Assembly (NCBI GenBank): GCA_016281055.1
Contig: JAEEHW010000144.1
Location: 48,111 to 112,110 of the forward strand
From: Prevotella sp.
GTDB taxonomy: Bacteria > Bacteroidota > Bacteroidia > Bacteroidales > Bacteroidaceae
Length of the DNA: 64,000 nt
Reading direction: 5' to 3'
The notes under the pieces are model-generated. The model was given only the letters and a program-made list of their open reading frames with translations. It was not told the origin of the DNA and ran no database searches. The position numbers and the translations under genes were made by a program. Each line of letters starts with the position of its first letter. Position 1 is the stretch's first letter. Positions 1 through 7,107 of the stretch are shown piece after piece.

Positions 1-690
1 CAATGCATATTTTACGACACCAGGTCCAGACACACCCACATTGATAATGGCATCGGCTTCTGATACGCCGTGGAATGCACCGGCCATGAACGGGTTGTCG
101 TCGGGAGCGTTGCACAGTACCACGAGTTTTGCACAGCCAAGAGAATCCTGTTCCTTGGTGTATTCCGCAGTCTGCTTTATTATCTCTCCCATAAGACGCA
201 CTGCATCCATATTGATGCCAGTCTTTGTTGAACCAACATTGATGCTTGAGCAGATACGTTCCGTTTCCGCCATAGCCTGTGGTATGGAGCGTATGAGCAG
301 TTCGTCGCTTTTTGTCATGCCCTTGCTTACGATGGCAGAGTAGCCTCCGAGGAAATTCACTCCCACCTCTTTCGCAGCTTTATCGAGTGCCTTGGCTATC
401 TGCACGTAGTCGGCAGGAATCTTGCAGCATGCGCTGCCCACCAGTGAGATGGGCGTGATGGAAATGCGCTTGTTTACGATTGGTATGGCGAATTCGCGGC
501 TTATCTCCTCACCAGTCTTGACGAGGTTGCGAGCCAGCGTAGTAATTTTCTTGTATATATTCTCACACGTGGCATCAAGTGAAGCGTTGGCGCAGTCAAG
601 CAGACTGATACCCATTGTTATGGTGCGCACGTCAAGGTTTTCCTGCTCGATCATCTTGTTAGTCTCGAGCACCTCAGATATATTTATCAT
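1..690 (-). CDS. PFL/UPF0210 (DUF711) family protein, N-terminal part
   Basis: The first 230 codons of a protein that runs off the left edge of the window. It starts with [20 protein letters not shown] and contains the family's long conserved stretch ending in [10 protein letters not shown] and [17 protein letters not shown]0210 proteins have a pyruvate-formate-lyase-like fold and are about 450 residues long, so roughly half is present. No biochemical role is established for the family. The start is the ATG whose complement ends at 690, 22 bases after the stop of the ACT-domain gene. That UPF0237/UPF0210 gene order is seen in many bacteria and suggests a shared, possibly amino-acid-sensing, function (inference). 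Confidence 0.85.
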   Translation of the reverse strand, partial: MINISEVLETNKMIEQENLDVRTITMGISLLDCANASLDATCENIYKKITTLARNLVKTGEEISREFAIPIVNKRISITPISLVGSACCKIPADYVQIAKALDKAAKEVGVNFLGGYSAIVSKGMTKSDELLIRSIPQAMAETERICSSINVGSTKTGINMDAVRLMGEIIKQTAEYTKEQDSLGCAKLVVLCNAPDDNPFMAGAFHGVSEADAIINVGVSGPGVVKYAL

Positions 691-712
691 GTCAAGAATT
701 ATGCATTATGAA

Positions 713-985
713 TTATATTCTGTGCATCTTGTCGAAGATGTCTTCCAACTGGCATTTCACCTGCACTCCCATGCCGTCTCCTATGGCAGACAGTTCTGTA
801 GCCACTTGGTCGAAGGCAGTGTTGCATCGTGACATATCGACAATCATCATCATGTTGAAATACTCCTGTACGATAGTCTGTGAGATGTCGAGGATGTTTA
901 TCTGACTGTCTGCCAGATAGGTGCATACTTTAGCGATGATGCCGACGGTGTCTTTTCCTACGACGGTTATTATTGCGCGTGTCAT
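713..985 (-). CDS. ACT domain protein, UPF0237 family
   Basis: A single 90-residue ACT domain. It begins MTRAIITVVGKDTVGIIAKV and continues with the typical beta-alpha-beta pattern (NILDISQTIVQEYFNMMMIV). ACT domains bind small ligands, often amino acids, and free-standing ones usually regulate a partner. It lies upstream of and in the same operon as the UPF0210 gene, and a consensus promoter sits about 33 bases upstream of its start. The target ligand is not visible from the sequence. Confidence 0.88.
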   Translation of the reverse strand: MTRAIITVVGKDTVGIIAKVCTYLADSQINILDISQTIVQEYFNMMMIVDMSRCNTAFDQVATELSAIGDGMGVQVKCQLEDIFDKMHRI

Positions 986-1017
986 GTTGTATGAATCGTA
1001 ATTTGTTATTTTGAGTG

Positions 1018-1048
1018 CAAAGATAGTAATAAAATAGCAAATAGCAAA
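1018..1048 (-). promoter_or_regulatory. Promoter of the ACT/UPF0210 operon
   Basis: On the minus strand: TTTG (complement of 1045-1048), 19 bases, then TATCTTTG (complement of 1018-1025). This matches the Bacteroidota primary-sigma consensus TTTG-N19/20-TAnnTTTG. Confidence 0.75.
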
Positions 1049-1231
1049 GAAAAATATCGTTTTATTTTACTTTTTTCAATAAAATACAAAGAATAACACG
1101 CAAAATGTTAGTTTTGTTATTGTTTTTACGGCAATATCTCATAGCGTAATATTCATTAAATGTGCATTTGTGCCATTTAAGATGGCACAAAACCCAAGTC
1201 ATTTGTTAATGCCTTGTTTTTACAAAAACAA

Positions 1232-1270
1232 AAAATCAGCAACTTGAATTTCTTCTAAGTTGCTGATTTT
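1232..1270 (-). terminator. Hairpin terminator of the tRNA gene
   Basis: A perfect 14-bp stem, AAATCAGCAACTT-type arms at 1232-1245 and 1257-1270 with an 11-base loop, just 3' of the tRNA on the minus strand. The A/T-rich base of the stem gives a U-rich exit. Confidence 0.75.
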
Positions 1271-1275
1271 CGGTG

Positions 1276-1349
1276 TGGACCAGCCAGGGCTTGAACCTGG
1301 GACCTCCAGATTATGAGTCTGTTGCTCTAACCAACTGAGCTACAAGTCC
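1276..1349 (-). tRNA. tRNA-Met (CAT anticodon), possibly tRNA-Ile2
   Basis: A 74-base cloverleaf on the minus strand. The acceptor begins GGACTTG, the D stem is GCTC/GAGC, the anticodon loop is CTCATAA with CAT at positions 34-36, and the T arm is CCAGG-TTCAAGC-CCTGG. CCA is not encoded. One acceptor pair (T6-T67) and the top anticodon-stem pair (A-G) are imperfect. A CAT anticodon can serve as elongator Met, initiator, or lysidine-modified Ile; elongator Met is the default reading but Ile2 cannot be excluded by eye. Confidence 0.85.
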
Positions 1350-1373
1350 AGTGCAATTTTGATTTTGCGAGTG

Positions 1374-1405
1374 CAAAGGTAGTAATTTTATTTTGAATAT
1401 GCAAA
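1374..1405 (-). promoter_or_regulatory. tRNA promoter
   Basis: Minus strand TTTG (1402-1405), 20 bases, TACCTTTG (1374-1381). The -7 box lies 25 bases upstream of the mature tRNA 5' end. Confidence 0.75.
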
Positions 1406-1545
1406 TTTTTTGTGTAGTTTTTTGTGGCGTGGCTGATATTTTCTTTATTTGTAGAGTTTACAGAGGCTATTTGCTGCGATGTGATGAATGAGATTTTATC
1501 ATTGAGCGTGATAATAGGTTGGTGTGTGGTGCCTCAGAGATGGGG

Positions 1546-1601
1546 CGTATAAAACACGCAGAGGTGAAAAAATGCTTTTTCACCTCTGCGTGTTTTATAC
1601 G
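1546..1601. terminator. Perfect 26-bp hairpin downstream of the purF-like gene
   Basis: Arms 1546-1571 and 1576-1601 are exact reverse complements (starting CGTATAAAACACGCAGAGG) around a 4-base loop ATGC. It lies about 40 bases after the stop codon of the minus-strand purF-like gene. The five-base A/T blocks next to the loop are unusual for a simple terminator. Confidence 0.7.
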
Positions 1602-1638
1602 GGACACCTTATTAATAGATGTATTCGTGAAATGATTT

Positions 1639-3108
1639 TTATATGGTGTGTGATGAACTACCATCGAAACAGTGGGTGCAGACTTTGCACTTGGGCAGTC
1701 CGATGGCCTCTATGATGGTTTCAAGTTTTGCGAAGCGCAAAGAGTCAAGGTTCAGACGCTTGGCAATCTCCTCCACCATTGCCTTGTATTCAGGTGAATC
1801 TGTGGTGGCGTATTCCTTCAGTCTTGCCTCTGGTATGTTCTGACTTTCTGTAGAGTCGGCGTCAGCCAGCATGGTAGCTTCCTTGTTGCCTGTCTCGAAG
1901 TCTTGTATCACACGGCGTGTGATGAGTTCCAGTTCGCTCTTTGAAGCAGAGAAATTGATGAACGGGCATCCCCATATCAGTGGTGGACACGCTATGCGCA
2001 TGTGCACCTCCTTGGCGCCGAGTTCCTTCAGTATCTTAGTGTTTTCACGAAGTTGTGTGCCGCGAACTATGGAATCGTCGCAGAAAAGACATCTCTTACC
2101 CTTCAGCATAGCCTTGTTGGGTATCAGTTTCATCTTTGCCACGAAGTTTCGTGTATTCTGGTTTGCCGGCATAAACGAGCGTGACCATGTAGGTGTGTAC
2201 TTCGATATGCAACGCTGGTACGGCACTTTGTGTCCGGCAGCATAGCCAGTGGCCATTCCCAGTCCTGAGTCAGGTATTCCGCCAGCATTGTCCACCTCGG
2301 TGTCGTCTTCCTCGCCCATAGCGTAGCCGGTATGATAGCGTACCTCCTCTACGTTCTTTCCTTCGTAGAAAGATGTGGGGAAGCCGTAATATATCCACAG
2401 GAACGAGCATACCTGCATGTTGTCTTCTGCCTTGCGCAATATTTCCATGCCGTCAGCGGTGAGCTGCACCACCTCGCCTGGACCGACATAGTGTTCTATC
2501 TCGTATCCCAGGTTGGGAAACGCCGTTGTTTCAGACGTTGCAGCCATTGCACCATCTTTCTTGCCGATGACTATAGGTGTGCGTCCCCAGAAGTCTCGTG
2601 CTGCGATGATGCTGTGGTCTGTGAGGATGAGCATGGAGCATGAGCCCTTGACATTCTTATATACATTCTCTATGCCCTCAACGAAGTTCTTGCCTTTGAT
2701 TATCAGCAGTCCGATAAGTTCCGTTGGGTTGATACGTCCTGAAGAGAACTCAGAGAGCACCATGTTCTGGTCAAGAAGACTCTTTGCAATCTCCTCGGCA
2801 TTGTTTATCTTGCCGACAGTGACGATGGCAAAGCGTCCAAGGTGTGAGTTCATCAGAAGAGGCTGTGCGTCAGTGTCTGATATGACGCCGATGCCCTGTT
2901 CACCGAAGAACTTAGGCAACTCTTCCTCAAACTTTGTACGGAAATAGGTGCTCTGCAGGTTATGGATGGAGCGGCGGAACCCGCCGGTATCCTTACTGTA
3001 AGTTGCAATGCCGCCTCGTTTTGTTCCGAGGTGTGACTGATAGTCAACGCCGTAGAACAACTCCTCCACACAGCGTTGCTTTTGTATTGTTCCGAAAAAA
3101 CCGCCCAT
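1639..3108 (-). CDS. Amidophosphoribosyltransferase-like protein lacking the glutaminase nucleophile
   Basis: A 489-residue protein with the full PurF architecture: an N-terminal class II glutamine amidotransferase (Ntn) domain (about 1-230), then a phosphoribosyltransferase domain with the PRPP loop CDDSIVRGT at 343-351. True PurF begins MCGI/V-G after processing; here the start is MGGFFGTIQK, so glycine replaces the catalytic cysteine. The RDxxG-like turn (RDFWGRTPIVIG) and ATSETTAF remain. Cysteines at about 234, 381, 474 and 477 match the four [4Fe-4S] ligands of Bacillus-type PurF. The start at 3108 was chosen because AAGGA lies 5 bases upstream and the family begins there; a 20-codon upstream extension looks non-coding. 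Downstream of fabI on the same strand. Either ammonia-dependent or regulatory (inference); similar Cys-less paralogues occur in other Bacteroidota. Confidence 0.85.
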   Translation of the reverse strand: MGGFFGTIQKQRCVEELFYGVDYQSHLGTKRGGIATYSKDTGGFRRSIHNLQSTYFRTKFEEELPKFFGEQGIGVISDTDAQPLLMNSHLGRFAIVTVGKINNAEEIAKSLLDQNMVLSEFSSGRINPTELIGLLIIKGKNFVEGIENVYKNVKGSCSMLILTDHSIIAARDFWGRTPIVIGKKDGAMAATSETTAFPNLGYEIEHYVGPGEVVQLTADGMEILRKAEDNMQVCSFLWIYYGFPTSFYEGKNVEEVRYHTGYAMGEEDDTEVDNAGGIPDSGLGMATGYAAGHKVPYQRCISKYTPTWSRSFMPANQNTRNFVAKMKLIPNKAMLKGKRCLFCDDSIVRGTQLRENTKILKELGAKEVHMRIACPPLIWGCPFINFSASKSELELITRRVIQDFETGNKEATMLADADSTESQNIPEARLKEYATTDSPEYKAMVEEIAKRLNLDSLRFAKLETIIEAIGLPKCKVCTHCFDGSSSHTI

Positions 3109-3130
3109 AGTCCTTGGTTTGTTCAAAATT

Positions 3131-3173
3131 GAATAGTGAAAAGAGAATAACACATATTCAATTTTCACTATTC
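3131..3173. repeat. Inverted repeat between fabI and the purF-like gene
   Basis: 12-bp arms GAATAGTGAAAA (3131-3142) and its complement (3162-3173). It could partly terminate fabI transcription or be one of the AGTGAAAA-rich intergenic repeats that recur in this window (for example near 27950 and 48500). Confidence 0.55.
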
Positions 3174-3190
3174 ATCATTCGTTTATATTT

Positions 3191-4054
3191 TTATCCGTAA
3201 ATAATCTTACCGTTCTCGTCAGTGTTCTCTGGTATGAACGACTTGTTGTACTGTTCCATGCCACGCAGTGACATACCCATGTTAGAGAATCCTCCGTCAT
3301 GGAACAGAGTCTGCATCGTCACCTTCTTTGTAAGGTCAGAGAATAGTGTCATGCAGTAGTCTGCGCAGTCGTCAGCAGAGGCGTTGCCCAATGGTGACAT
3401 ACGGTCAGCGAAGTCGAGCATACCGTCGAATCCCTTGATGCCTCCACCAGCGGTGGTGAGTGTAGGCGACTGTGATATGCAGTTGATGCGTACGCCCTTC
3501 TCGCGGCCATAGATGTAACCGAATGAACGTGTGATGCTCTCGAGCAGAGCCTTTGCATCCGCCATGTCGTTGTATCCGAAGAATGTGCGGTGGCTTGCCA
3601 CGTATGTCAGTGCCACGATAGAGCCACATTCTGCGATGGCATCAAGTTTCTTTGCCACCTGTATCATCTTGTGGAATGATATGGCTGAGATGTCAAGAGT
3701 CTTGTCGAGGAAGTTATAATCAAGGTCGTCGTATGTACGTTTCTTACGCATGTTCACAGACATGGCGCAAGAGTGCAGTACGAAATCAATTTTTCCTCCA
3801 AGTGCTTTCTGTGCTTCAGTGAAAAGGTTTTCCAAATCTTCCACGCTTGTTGCATCGGCTGGAATTACCGCTGCTGCGTTTGTTTTCTTAGCAAGTTCGT
3901 CAAGTGTACCCATGCGTATCGCTACGGCTGTGTTGGTGAGTACGATCTGTGCGCCTTCTTCTACGGCGCGTTCTGCTACTTTCCAAGCGATAGACTGTTC
4001 GTTCAGTGCACCAAAGATGATGCCACGCTTGCCTTTGAGTAAGTTGTAAGCCAT
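3191..4054 (-). CDS. fabI: Enoyl-[acyl-carrier-protein] reductase FabI
   Basis: A 287-residue short-chain dehydrogenase fold enzyme that reduces enoyl-ACP with NAD(P)H in the last step of fatty acid elongation, in the cytoplasm. The N-terminus has the FabI-type nucleotide loop (GIIFGALNEQSIAW). Catalytic residues are Y151, Y161 and K168, with the same 10/7 spacing as Y146, Y156 and K163 of E. coli FabI. The Bacteroidota form carries a longer C-terminus (NKSFIPENTDENGKIIYG). It has its own consensus promoter and is followed on the same strand by the purF-like gene after 82 bases. Confidence 0.95.
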   Translation of the reverse strand: MAYNLLKGKRGIIFGALNEQSIAWKVAERAVEEGAQIVLTNTAVAIRMGTLDELAKKTNAAAVIPADATSVEDLENLFTEAQKALGGKIDFVLHSCAMSVNMRKKRTYDDLDYNFLDKTLDISAISFHKMIQVAKKLDAIAECGSIVALTYVASHRTFFGYNDMADAKALLESITRSFGYIYGREKGVRINCISQSPTLTTAGGGIKGFDGMLDFADRMSPLGNASADDCADYCMTLFSDLTKKVTMQTLFHDGGFSNMGMSLRGMEQYNKSFIPENTDENGKIIYG

Positions 4055-4088
4055 TTTATGTATTAATGTGTTTTTGTATTTTCGAGTG

Positions 4089-4119
4089 CAAAATTACAAT
4101 TTTTCGTTGAGATACACAA
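4089..4119 (-). promoter_or_regulatory. fabI promoter
   Basis: Minus strand TTG (4117-4119, context GTTG), 20 bases, TAATTTTG (4089-4096). The -7 box is 34 bases upstream of the fabI ATG. Confidence 0.7.
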
Positions 4120-4164
4120 CTAATTATTGAAAAATCATAAAAAAAATGTAATATTGTAAGGTAG

Positions 4165-4196
4165 TTTGGTATTTCCCTTGATTTTTCGTAACTTTG
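4165..4196 (+). promoter_or_regulatory. Promoter of the phosphopantetheinyl transferase gene
   Basis: TTTG at 4165-4168, 20 bases, TAACTTTG at 4189-4196. Only 7 bases separate the -7 box from the ATG at 4204, so the transcript would have almost no 5' leader. Confidence 0.75.
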
Positions 4197-4203
4197 TGGA
4201 GAA

Positions 4204-4782
4204 ATGATAAAATACGAGATAATAGACGATTTCACAGATACCGCTCCAACGGAGGAACTGCTGGAGTCATTGCCGCAGTGGCGCCGTGAGCAGGCACTCC
4301 GTTTCAAACAGGAACAGGGGCGCAAGGAATGTGCCTTGTCATACCTGTTGCTGGAGAAAATGTTGGGGTGGCAGCCGGAATTTGTTCTTGGCGAGCATGG
4401 AAAGCCGTATGTTAAACCTCCGTTCCGTGATGAAAAGATATTCTTCAACCTCTCTCACTGCAAGGCTGCCATAGCCTGTGTTGTGGGTGATGGTGAGGTA
4501 GGCTTTGACGTGGAGCGCATAGGACGGTACAATGAGCGCATAGCGCGTTATTGCATGAGTGATGAGGAAGTGGAGCAGATTGTCAATGCAGAGAATCCCG
4601 ATGCAGAGTTCACTGTGCTGTGGACCAAGAAGGAGGCACTGCTGAAACTGACTGGCGAGGGTATCACCGATGACATGAAGACGTGCCTCGTGTCGGACAG
4701 AATGAACGGGGTGAACATCGAGAGCGTATTCAACGAAGAGAAGGGATATGCTTACTCTGTGGCATATTATACGAATAAATAA
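4204..4782 (+). CDS. 4'-phosphopantetheinyl transferase superfamily protein
   Basis: A 192-residue Sfp-like enzyme. It would transfer 4'-phosphopantetheine from CoA to a serine on a carrier protein. Family motifs are present: GxDVE as GFDVE (D102, E104 bind Mg2+) and WTKKEALLKLTGEG (140 onward) with the catalytic lysine and glutamate. Its neighbour across the divergent intergenic region is fabI, which fits activation of the fatty acid ACP; no PKS or NRPS genes are in the window. The M64 peptidase gene follows 18 bases after the stop. Confidence 0.88.
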   Translation: MIKYEIIDDFTDTAPTEELLESLPQWRREQALRFKQEQGRKECALSYLLLEKMLGWQPEFVLGEHGKPYVKPPFRDEKIFFNLSHCKAAIACVVGDGEVGFDVERIGRYNERIARYCMSDEEVEQIVNAENPDAEFTVLWTKKEALLKLTGEGITDDMKTCLVSDRMNGVNIESVFNEEKGYAYSVAYYTNK

Positions 4783-4800
4783 GAAAGAATAAATAAGGAT

Positions 4801-6180
4801 ATGCAAGGCTTGAAGGAAAAGAAAAATAAGGTGAGCACACAGACGATATTGTCGCTGCTGTGTTGCTCTTTGTTCGCTGTTTTGATGGTGACTGTTTCTG
4901 CCTGTGACGATGGTGGTGACTATAATAATAATGAAAAAAGCTATGAATCCAGTTTTAAATATTCCAAAGACGGTTCTACAGGCTATGTGTCGAAAATCAT
5001 GACACATACTGCGGGCACAGGTTTCCCGATAGTCATCATGGCTGATGGCTACACACAAAGCGAGATAGACAACGGTGCATACCACGCTGCTGTCACCAAG
5101 GCTGTCACTGCATTGCTCTCGAATGAGCCTATGGCGTCGCTGAAGGATTATCTTGATATCTACGAGGTGACAACGGCATCAAGTGTCAGTGGCATCACCA
5201 CGGCCAAGCGCAGTACGGCCTTCTCTACATATTTCACCAGTGAGGATGGAGTGGAGATAGAGGGCAATACTGAGAAGATAGAGAATTATGCCTGGTTGGC
5301 TCTGAATAAAAGCGATATCATATATAATTCCCTGATCTTGATTCTTGTGAATTCCAGTCGCTATGCAGGTATTACAATGATGGGTGTTGACCAAAAAGTG
5401 ACAGACTCCATCCCCGGAGGTCTGTCGTTGGCATTCGTTCCTGTAGGCTGCACAACGTCAAGTGGTAAGGAATGTTTCACGGAGGTCTTGCAGCATGAGG
5501 CCGTGGGGCATGGCATCGGTAAATTGTGTGATGAATATTGCAGTGAATACGCAGCGCCTACAGAAACGGAAATAGAGAAATATAAGAACATGCAAAAAAT
5601 AGGTTGTTACCTTAATTCTAAATTCGATACAGAAACAGAGAATGACCGCATCGTAGGCAAATATACAATAATGCAAAACGGCATTGCGACTTCTTATGTC
5701 ATGCGAGGACACTCGTTTAAACCAGGCGAGTTGGGATATCTCTTTGCCAGTGATGCCGGTTATGCGGGTGAGGATCTGATGTGGAATCAAGGCGGTGCAT
5801 TGTATCTCACTTTAGGTAGCGAACTGTATGATGGGTCTGAAATCAGATATCGAGGCTGTTACACTATAGAAAAGAATTTCTACCGTCCTTCATGGGGCAG
5901 TATCATGAATGATGTGCTTGACAGCAGCAACGGAAAACAGTTCAATGCCTTGTCGCGATATGTGATTTATGCCAGGGTGATGAAGGTGGCACAGGGGTCT
6001 TCTGGAAATATACACAGCGAGGAACTAATGCGTCGTTTCATGCAGTTTGACAAACTGTATGGCAATTCCTCATCGGCTTCGGCAAAAGGCATGGGACAGT
6101 CAATCACGTCGTCAGAAACCTCAGAAACACTGCCACGACTCCCAGAACCGAGAATCATCCCTGCACCTTCTTTTTATTGA
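4801..6180 (+). CDS. M64-family (IgA peptidase-like) metallopeptidase lipoprotein
   Basis: A 459-residue predicted lipoprotein: a basic N-terminus, a hydrophobic stretch at about 15-33, and a lipobox ending in Cys35 (TVSAC). The Pfam M64 zinc motif is readable as HEAVGH at 232-237 (HExxxH), followed by DEY at 244-246. M64 peptidases include Clostridium IgA protease, but Bacteroidota members are mostly uncharacterised, so the substrate cannot be stated. The C-terminal 60 residues are Ser/Pro-rich with no sorting domain. Probably co-transcribed with the preceding transferase (18-base gap). Confidence 0.82.
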   Translation: MQGLKEKKNKVSTQTILSLLCCSLFAVLMVTVSACDDGGDYNNNEKSYESSFKYSKDGSTGYVSKIMTHTAGTGFPIVIMADGYTQSEIDNGAYHAAVTKAVTALLSNEPMASLKDYLDIYEVTTASSVSGITTAKRSTAFSTYFTSEDGVEIEGNTEKIENYAWLALNKSDIIYNSLILILVNSSRYAGITMMGVDQKVTDSIPGGLSLAFVPVGCTTSSGKECFTEVLQHEAVGHGIGKLCDEYCSEYAAPTETEIEKYKNMQKIGCYLNSKFDTETENDRIVGKYTIMQNGIATSYVMRGHSFKPGELGYLFASDAGYAGEDLMWNQGGALYLTLGSELYDGSEIRYRGCYTIEKNFYRPSWGSIMNDVLDSSNGKQFNALSRYVIYARVMKVAQGSSGNIHSEELMRRFMQFDKLYGNSSSASAKGMGQSITSSETSETLPRLPEPRIIPAPSFY

Positions 6181-6216
6181 CAGGTACTTTCTGACAAAAT
6201 GAAAGCAGCCATATTG

Positions 6217-6282
6217 CAATGTAATATGGCGTGAATTACAATGTAATATGGCATGAATTACAATGTAATATGGCATGAATTA
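6217..6282. repeat. Three tandem 22-bp units
   Basis: Units at 6217-6238, 6239-6260 and 6261-6282, each starting CAATGTAATATGG; the first differs by one base (GCGTG for GCATG). A degenerate fourth copy follows. It lies in the 285-base gap between the M64 gene and the carbonic anhydrase gene; no other feature was seen in this gap. Related to the 22-bp array at 40653-40762. Confidence 0.85.
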
Positions 6283-6465
6283 CACTGCAATTCGATGCAT
6301 ATTAGAATACCCTATGCTTTTTAACGTCTGTTAATGATTTGCGTAAGCAAAAGCACGAATAACGAAACAGAATGTTAGTTTAATATGTGTTTTTGTGGCA
6401 TTTTGATAATTTGCATTTCTAAGATAATATTTGGTTTATAGAATTTCGAAAAAACAAGAAAATAA

Positions 6466-6975
6466 ATGGCAATAATAAAGACAATTTACGGCAAGACCCC
6501 AGAGTGGGGTGAGGGCTGTTATTTCAGTGAGACGGCGGCTATCGTCGGTGATGTGAAGATGGGCAGTGAATGCTCGGTATGGTTTAGTGCAGTGGTGCGT
6601 GGCGACGTGGCACCGATAACGATGGGTGACCGTTGTAATGTTCAGGATTGTGCCTGCGTGCATGTCACCAACACCACAGGTCCTACGGTAATGGAAGATG
6701 ATGTTACGATAGGTCACAACGCTACTGTCCATGCCTGCACCTTGCGCAAGGGGTGCCTTATAGGCATGGGCGCAACGGTGCTTGACGGCGCAGATGTTGG
6801 CGAGGGTGCCATCATTGCTGCCGGAGCGATGGTGCTTGGCGGCACCAAGGTGGGAGCGCACGAGATATGGGGTGGCGTGCCTGCCAAATTCATAAAAAAA
6901 GCCCCTGCCGGAAAGGCAGAGGCTTATGCAGCGCACTATGCACAGTATGCAAAAGATTATTTAGAACAACAGTAG
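6466..6975 (+). CDS. Gamma-class carbonic anhydrase-like hexapeptide protein
   Basis: A 169-residue left-handed beta-helix protein of the YrdA/PaaY/CaiE group. Hexapeptide repeats run from about 20 to 145. The three zinc-ligand histidines are visible as H66 (CVHVT), H84 and H89 (IGHNATVHA). It ends in the family's alpha-helix (EAYAAHYAQYAKDYLEQQ). Possible roles are CO2/bicarbonate conversion or an unidentified metal-dependent activity; many homologues have weak or no measured activity. No clear consensus promoter was found just upstream. A bidirectional hairpin lies 74 bases after the stop. Confidence 0.9.
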   Translation: MAIIKTIYGKTPEWGEGCYFSETAAIVGDVKMGSECSVWFSAVVRGDVAPITMGDRCNVQDCACVHVTNTTGPTVMEDDVTIGHNATVHACTLRKGCLIGMGATVLDGADVGEGAIIAAGAMVLGGTKVGAHEIWGGVPAKFIKKAPAGKAEAYAAHYAQYAKDYLEQQ

Positions 6976-6989
6976 TTCTCGCAGTAGGG

Positions 6990-7050
6990 AAGTTCAATAT
7001 AAGCAAGATAAGTAAGTTCAATATAAGCAAGAAAAGCAAGTTCAAAATAA
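6990..7050. repeat. 24-bp tandem repeat, about 2.5 copies
   Basis: Units at 6990-7013 and 7014-7037 starting AAGTTCAATATAAGCAAGA, then a partial copy (AAGTTCAAAATAAAA). Sits between the carbonic anhydrase stop and the terminator hairpin. Confidence 0.8.
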
Positions 7051-7089
7051 AATACCCATCACAATCCGGAGGACAGTGATGGGTATTTT
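7049..7089. terminator. Bidirectional terminator between convergent genes
   Basis: 14-bp stem AAAATACCCATCAC (7049-7062) with its complement (7076-7089). It is A-rich before and T-rich after, so it can work for the carbonic anhydrase gene (+) and the PL11 gene (-). Confidence 0.85.
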
Positions 7090-7107
7090 GTATTCGATAA
7101 TAATGTG

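Noticed and set aside
1071..1200. Further RNA gene between the ACT operon and the tRNA
   Set aside because: AT-rich sequence with no hairpin of note and no promoter boxes outside those already assigned.
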